Assembly (NCBI RefSeq): GCF_009729415.1
Contig: NZ_MPKW01000024.1
Location: forward strand, 248,001 to 312,000
Direction: 5' to 3'
Source of the DNA: Mycolicibacterium sp. CBMA 234
Lineage (GTDB): Bacteria; Actinomycetota; Actinomycetes; Mycobacteriales; Mycobacteriaceae
Length of the DNA: 64,000 nt
Shown here: positions 60,574 to 64,000 of the stretch, piece by piece
Layout: the number at the start of each line of letters is the position of its first letter
Position numbering within the stretch: position 1 is the stretch's first letter
Program-made: the position numbers and the translations under genes
The notes under the pieces: generated by a model
What the model was told of the DNA's origin: nothing
The model's database searches: none
Seen by the model: the letters and a program-made list of their open reading frames with translations, nothing else

Positions 60574-61055
60574 GCACCATGACGACACCAGCGCACGATG
60601 CGCCACTGGTGTTGCCAGCAGTCGCATTTCAGCCGCTCCGCTTGTTTGCTATCTCGCTGATGGTGACGGCTGTTGCGCTCGGCGGCGGCTACGCAGTGAA
60701 CGGCAATATCAAGTTCGGAGCGTTCTTCGGCCTGGGCATGGCACTCGGCCTGGCCAACGCGATGTTGGTGCGGCGCGCGGTCGCAAAAGTCACCGCGAAG
60801 GACCACCCGCTGAAGATGCAGATGGCCGCCAACTCCGCGATGCGGCTGGTGGGTATCTCGGTGATCGCCCTGCTCATCACGTGGTTTTTCAAGCCAACCG
60901 GTATCGGCGTGCTGTTCGGGGTGGCATTGTTCCAGGCGATTCTTGTCATGAGCACCGCATTGCCGGTGATGAAGAAGGTGCGCGCCGGTCAACGTGACGG
61001 TGGTGCCGGCGTCGACCAATCAGACGCACACGACGGATCAGAAGCAAAGGACTGA
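60570..61055 (+). CDS. atpI: AtpI-like ATP synthase-associated membrane protein
   Basis: The 161-residue protein has about four membrane segments (LRLFAISLMVTAVALGGGYAV, FGAFFGLGMALGLANAMLV, LVGISVIALLITWFF, a fourth at IGVLFGVALFQAILVM). Its position directly before atpB and its length match M. tuberculosis Rv1303, treated as the atpI-like protein involved in c-ring assembly or Mg2+ handling. The start is GTG 60570; ATG 60579 is an alternative. The C-terminal tail is polar. No soluble domain. Confidence 0.85.
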   Translation: MSTMTTPAHDAPLVLPAVAFQPLRLFAISLMVTAVALGGGYAVNGNIKFGAFFGLGMALGLANAMLVRRAVAKVTAKDHPLKMQMAANSAMRLVGISVIALLITWFFKPTGIGVLFGVALFQAILVMSTALPVMKKVRAGQRDGGAGVDQSDAHDGSEAKD

Positions 61056-61063
61056 CGACCCAA

Positions 61064-61816
61064 GTGATTCAACAATTCACCGCCGAGGCCGCCATTGAGG
61101 TCGGCCACCACGAGCAGCACGAGCTGTGGGGCTACACCTTCAATGTCGACACGATCATCGCCACCAGCGTGGCCGCGGTCATCGTCATCGCGTTGGCCTT
61201 CTTGGTGAAGGCGAAGGTGACCTCCACCGGTGTCCCCGGCGGTGTTCAGCTGTTCTTCGAGGCCATCACCATCCAGATGCGCCAGCAGATCGAGACCGCG
61301 ATCGGTATGAAGGTCGCTCCGTTCGTGTTGCCGCTGGCCGTCACGATCTTCACCTTCATCCTGATCTCCAACTGGCTCTCGGTCCTGCCGGTGCAGTTCG
61401 GTGGGGAAGGTGGTGGCGCGAAAGAGCTGCTGGCCCCGCCGGCCTCGGACATCAACTACGTGTTGGCGCTCGCGCTGTTCGTGTTCCTCTGCTACCACGC
61501 TGCGGGCATCTGGCGCCGGGGCTTCTTCGGGCACTTCAAGAAGCTGGTGAAGGGCCACGTCGCGGTGCTGGCGCCGATCAACATCGTCGAGGAGATCGCG
61601 AAGCCGGTCTCGCTGTCACTGCGACTCTTCGGCAACATGTTCGCCGGCGGCATCCTGGTCGCGCTGATCGCGATGTTCCCCTGGTACGTGCAGTGGGCGC
61701 CGAACGCCATCTGGAAGACCTTCGACCTGTTCGTCGGCCTGATCCAGGCGTTCATCTTCGCGCTGCTGACGATCTTGTACTTCAGCCAGTCGATGGAACT
61801 CGACGAGCACCACTAA
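61064..61816 (+). CDS. atpB: ATP synthase F0 subunit a
   Basis: The 250-residue proton-channel subunit has the essential Arg in PVSLSLRLFGNMFAGGIL, in the long tilted helix facing the c-ring. Other conserved segments are FTFILISNWLSVLPVQFGGEG and the terminal LIQAFIFALLTILYFSQSM. It forms the half-channels that load and release protons on subunit c at the membrane. GTG 61064 starts eight bases after the atpI stop. A hairpin and a strong ribosome site for atpE follow. Confidence 0.97.
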   Translation: MIQQFTAEAAIEVGHHEQHELWGYTFNVDTIIATSVAAVIVIALAFLVKAKVTSTGVPGGVQLFFEAITIQMRQQIETAIGMKVAPFVLPLAVTIFTFILISNWLSVLPVQFGGEGGGAKELLAPPASDINYVLALALFVFLCYHAAGIWRRGFFGHFKKLVKGHVAVLAPINIVEEIAKPVSLSLRLFGNMFAGGILVALIAMFPWYVQWAPNAIWKTFDLFVGLIQAFIFALLTILYFSQSMELDEHH

Positions 61817-61852
61817 GTACCCGCAAGACCTGTAGGAACCACAAATAAGACC

Positions 61853-61871
61853 CTGGTAGCGCAGCTACCAG
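61853..61871 (+). promoter_or_regulatory. Hairpin in the atpB-atpE intergenic region
   Basis: CTGGTAGC (61853-61860) and GCTACCAG (61864-61871) form a perfect 8-bp stem with a GCA loop, five bases before a very strong ribosome site AAGGAGGA (61877-61884) for atpE. Because subunit c is needed in about nine copies per complex, a stabilising or translation-enhancing element before atpE would make sense. Function inferred. Confidence 0.55.
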
Positions 61872-61893
61872 TTACCAAGGAGGAAACAGAGAA

Positions 61894-62157
61894 ATGGCCG
61901 ACGCAGCAACGAACGCCACTATCATCCAGGGCGCCCTCATCGGCGGTGGCTTGATCATGGCCGGTGGCGCCATCGGCGCCGGTATCGGTGACGGTATCGC
62001 CGGTAACGCGCTGATCTCGGGCATCGCCCGCCAGCCGGAGGCCCAGGGCCGTCTGTTCACCCCGTTCTTCATCACCGTCGGTCTGGTCGAAGCCGCGTAC
62101 TTCATCAACCTGGCCTTCATGGCGCTCTTCGTGTTCGCCACCCCGGGCCTGTCGTAA
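61894..62157 (+). CDS. atpE: ATP synthase F0 subunit c
   Basis: The 87-residue hairpin protein has two membrane helices joined by the ARQPEAQGRL loop. The proton-carrying Glu lies at residue 66 in TVGLVEAAYFIN, equal to Glu61 in M. tuberculosis, and the helix-1 region GGAIGAGIGDGIAG keeps the Asp at residue 33. The residue corresponding to Ala63 of M. tuberculosis is Ala, so the intrinsic Met63 change seen in M. xenopi is not present. The N-terminus is a few residues longer than in M. tuberculosis. Confidence 0.97.
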   Translation: MADAATNATIIQGALIGGGLIMAGGAIGAGIGDGIAGNALISGIARQPEAQGRLFTPFFITVGLVEAAYFINLAFMALFVFATPGLS

Positions 62158-62166
62158 TCCGTCGAC

Positions 62167-62691
62167 ATGGGTGAATTGAGCGCAACCATCCTGGCCTCGG
62201 GCCAGGCAGCAGCGGAAGGCGGCGGGGGTCAGAACTTCCTGATCCCCAACGCGACCTTCTTCGTCGTGCTGATCATCTTCCTGATCGTGCTCGGCGTGAT
62301 CGGCAAGTGGGTTGTGCCACCTGTCAGCAAGGTCTTGGTCGAACGCGAGGAAATGCTCGCCAAGACCGCCGCTGACAACCGGAAGTCGGCTGAGCAGGTA
62401 GCCGCCGCAGAGGCGGACTACAACGCGGCAATGGCGGGTGCCCGTACGGAGGCTTCGGCCATCCGTGACGAGGCCCGCAACGAGGGCCGCAAGGTCGTCG
62501 AGCAGGCGCGTGCAGCGGCGAGTGGTGAGGTGGCCGAAACCCTGAAGGGTGCCGACCAGGCACTGTCCGCACAGCGGCAGTCCACACAGGCCGAACTGCA
62601 GTCGTCGGTCGACAACCTGTCCCAGACGCTGGCGAGCCGGATCCTCGGCATCGAGTTGGCATCTGACGTGAAATCAGGCGGGAGCCAGTAG
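62167..62691 (+). CDS. atpF: ATP synthase F0 subunit b
   Basis: The 174-residue protein has one N-terminal membrane segment (about residues 22-44, NATFFVVLIIFLIVLGVIGKWVV), then a long, charged coiled coil (LVEREEMLAKTAADNRKSAEQ, ARNEGRKVVEQARAAASGEVAE), which forms part of the peripheral stalk with the b-delta fusion. It is the shorter of the two b-type chains in mycobacteria. The start is ATG 62167. The stop touches the next gene start. Confidence 0.95.
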   Translation: MGELSATILASGQAAAEGGGGQNFLIPNATFFVVLIIFLIVLGVIGKWVVPPVSKVLVEREEMLAKTAADNRKSAEQVAAAEADYNAAMAGARTEASAIRDEARNEGRKVVEQARAAASGEVAETLKGADQALSAQRQSTQAELQSSVDNLSQTLASRILGIELASDVKSGGSQ

Positions 62692-64000
62692 ATGGAAATC
62701 TTCATCGGGCAGCTGATCGGCTTTGCCGTCATCGTGGCCATCATCTGGAGGTACGTGGTACCTCCAGTGAAGGGCATGATGGCCAAGCAGCAGGAGGCCG
62801 TTCGCGTCGCGCTGGCCGAAAGTGCCGAAGCCGCGCAGAAACTTGCCGACGCCGACAAGATGCACGCCAAGACTCTTGCCGACGCGAAGGCCGAGTCGAC
62901 CAAGGTAACCGCCGAGGCCCGGCACGACTCGCAGCGCATCGTCGACCAGCTCGCTGAGCAGGCCGGTATCGATGCAGTGCGGATCAAGGCTCAGGGCGGT
63001 CAGCAGGTCGAACTGATGCGTAAGGGCGTGATCCGCGAGCTGCGGCACGGGCTGGGCGCTGAGTCGCTGGCCAAGGCGGACGAGCTGGTGCGCGAGCACG
63101 TCGCCGACTCTTCCGCTCAGGCCGGTACCGTCGACCGCTTCTTGGACGATCTGGAGCAGTTGGCGCCGTCCGCGGCCGAGGTCGGTACCCACGCCGAGGT
63201 GAAGCTGCGGGCAGCGAGCCGCGAATCACGGACTGCCCTGGTCGCCAAGTTCGATGCCATGACTGGCCTGGACGCGGCCGCGCTGACGGCACTGTCCGAT
63301 GAACTGGCTGCGGTGGCCCGGCTGCTGCTGACCGAGGTCAACCTCGACCGGCACCTGGCCCAGCCCACCGACAACCCGGCCCCCAAGGTCGCCCTGCTGG
63401 ACGCGGTGTTGTCCGGCAAGGTGAGCGCCAACACCCTGGAGCTGCTGCGCGGCGCGGTGTCTGCGCGGTGGTCGGAGCAGTCCGATCTGGTCGACGCGAT
63501 CGAGCACATTGCCCGGCTGGCGCTGATCAAGCGGGCCCAGGTCAGCGGTGACGTCGCCGAGGTCGAGGATCAGCTCTTCCGGTTCAGCCGGGTGCTGGAT
63601 GCTCAGCCGCGCCTGGCGACGCTGCTCAGCGACTACAGCACTCCGGTCGACGGCCGAGTTGCCTTGCTGGACAGAGTCCTTTCCGGTGCCAACGGTTCGG
63701 CCAACGCCACTGTCAAGGCCCTGCTGGTGCAGGCAGTGGGCCTGCTACGCGGCGAACGTGCCGACGAAGCGGTTCTTGATCTGGCCGAGCTGGCAGTCGC
63801 CCGCCGCGGTGAGGTGGTTGCCCATGTTGAAGCCGCTGCAGCCCTGTCGGACGCCCAGCGGACCCGCCTCGCGTCGGTCCTGACCCGCATCTACGGCCAC
63901 CCGGTGTCCGTCCAGCTGCATGTCGATCCGAGCCTCCTCGGTGGTCTGACCATCACCGTCGGTGACGAGGTGATCGACGGCTCCATCTCGTCACGACTGG
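62692..64000 (+). CDS. atpH: ATP synthase fused subunit b-delta (partial at window end)
   Basis: ATG 62692 directly follows the atpF stop. The frame stays open to the window end, 436 codons, ending in DGSISSRL. M. tuberculosis AtpH has 446 residues, so only about ten are missing. Residues 1-160 resemble subunit b: a membrane segment (MEIFIGQLIGFAVIVAIIW) and coiled coil (AESAEAAQKLADADK). The C-terminal region from about residue 170 is subunit delta (HIARLALIKRAQVSGDVAEV, GDEVIDGS). Such a fusion is a mycobacterial hallmark; it links F1 and F0 on the peripheral stalk. An early inverted repeat lies at 62745-62767. Confidence 0.95.
   Translation, partial: MEIFIGQLIGFAVIVAIIWRYVVPPVKGMMAKQQEAVRVALAESAEAAQKLADADKMHAKTLADAKAESTKVTAEARHDSQRIVDQLAEQAGIDAVRIKAQGGQQVELMRKGVIRELRHGLGAESLAKADELVREHVADSSAQAGTVDRFLDDLEQLAPSAAEVGTHAEVKLRAASRESRTALVAKFDAMTGLDAAALTALSDELAAVARLLLTEVNLDRHLAQPTDNPAPKVALLDAVLSGKVSANTLELLRGAVSARWSEQSDLVDAIEHIARLALIKRAQVSGDVAEVEDQLFRFSRVLDAQPRLATLLSDYSTPVDGRVALLDRVLSGANGSANATVKALLVQAVGLLRGERADEAVLDLAELAVARRGEVVAHVEAAAALSDAQRTRLASVLTRIYGHPVSVQLHVDPSLLGGLTITVGDEVIDGSISSRL
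62745..62767 (+). repeat. 10-bp inverted repeat inside the start of atpH
   Basis: CTGGAGGTAC (62745-62754) and GTACCTCCAG (62758-62767) are perfect inverted repeats with a three-base GTG spacer, in codons for WRYVVPPV. The left arm includes GGAGG, so a folded mRNA would hide an internal ribosome-like site 54 bases into the gene. Whether it has a role is unknown. Confidence 0.6.

Noticed and set aside
61894..62157. Intrinsic bedaquiline resistance change in atpE
   Set aside because: Residues matching Asp28, Glu61 and Ala63 of M. tuberculosis are unchanged, so nothing unusual is seen.

Overview
The window is high-GC actinobacterial DNA, almost certainly from a fast-growing Mycobacterium (Mycolicibacterium-type). 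The strongest evidence is the right-hand 21 kb. From tRNA-Arg(CCG) through argS-lysA-hom-thrC-thrB-rho, then rpmE-prfA-prmC-sua5-wecA-atpI-atpB-atpE-atpF-atpH, it follows the order known from M. tuberculosis Rv1292-Rv1307. The rho gene carries a mycobacterial Asn/Arg/Asp-rich insertion, and atpH is the start of the mycobacterial b-delta fusion. On the left, a GMC oxidoreductase tail followed by oppABCD on the minus strand matches Rv1279-Rv1283c, and cysD-cysNC plus an Rrf2 regulator matches Rv1285-Rv1287.

Layout. 1-7.8 kb: GMC oxidoreductase end, a spermidine-synthase-like protein, an alpha/beta hydrolase, and the oligopeptide ABC transporter. 8.0-15.9 kb: a small Thr-rich membrane protein, an OmpR-type two-component pair, and a GT39 - GT2/GtrA - GT39 envelope glycosylation cluster. 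16.0-20.4 kb: sulfate activation (cysD, cysNC, cysQ) behind a predicted leaderless leader-peptide ORF, then a lipoprotein. 20.5-33.7 kb: accessory genes, including an unknown membrane protein with a ferritin-like hydrolase and TetR, an isochorismatase-like hydrolase, Rrf2, a 13E12-type HNH protein, VOC, nitronate monooxygenase, a DUF4232-like protein, a NarL-type two-component system with a DUF4097-like anchored protein, an F420 LLM oxidoreductase with an M20 hydrolase, and a small membrane protein. 33.8-43.1 kb: a convergent histidine kinase/response regulator pair, a COG4705-like membrane protein, PAP2 phosphatase, an MPT63-like secreted protein, a PknK-like kinase/ATPase, and a VOC-like protein. 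43.1-52.1 kb: tRNA-Arg, argS, the aspartate-family amino-acid operon and rho. 52.1-56.0 kb: an accessory island with TetR/acyl-CoA ligase and a YCII/ECF42-type sigma pair. 56.1-64.0 kb: translation termination genes, tRNA t6A synthesis, the first step of arabinogalactan linker synthesis, and the first half of the ATP synthase operon, cut off inside atpH.

The most notable signals not explained by the standard genes are three short upstream ORFs whose stop codons overlap the start codon of the next gene: before cysD, before rho and before atpI. Others are the self-contained two-component/glycosyltransferase cluster, two palindromic operators beside TetR genes, and several leader hairpins. All functional claims rest on reading the sequence and recalling families; no search was run.
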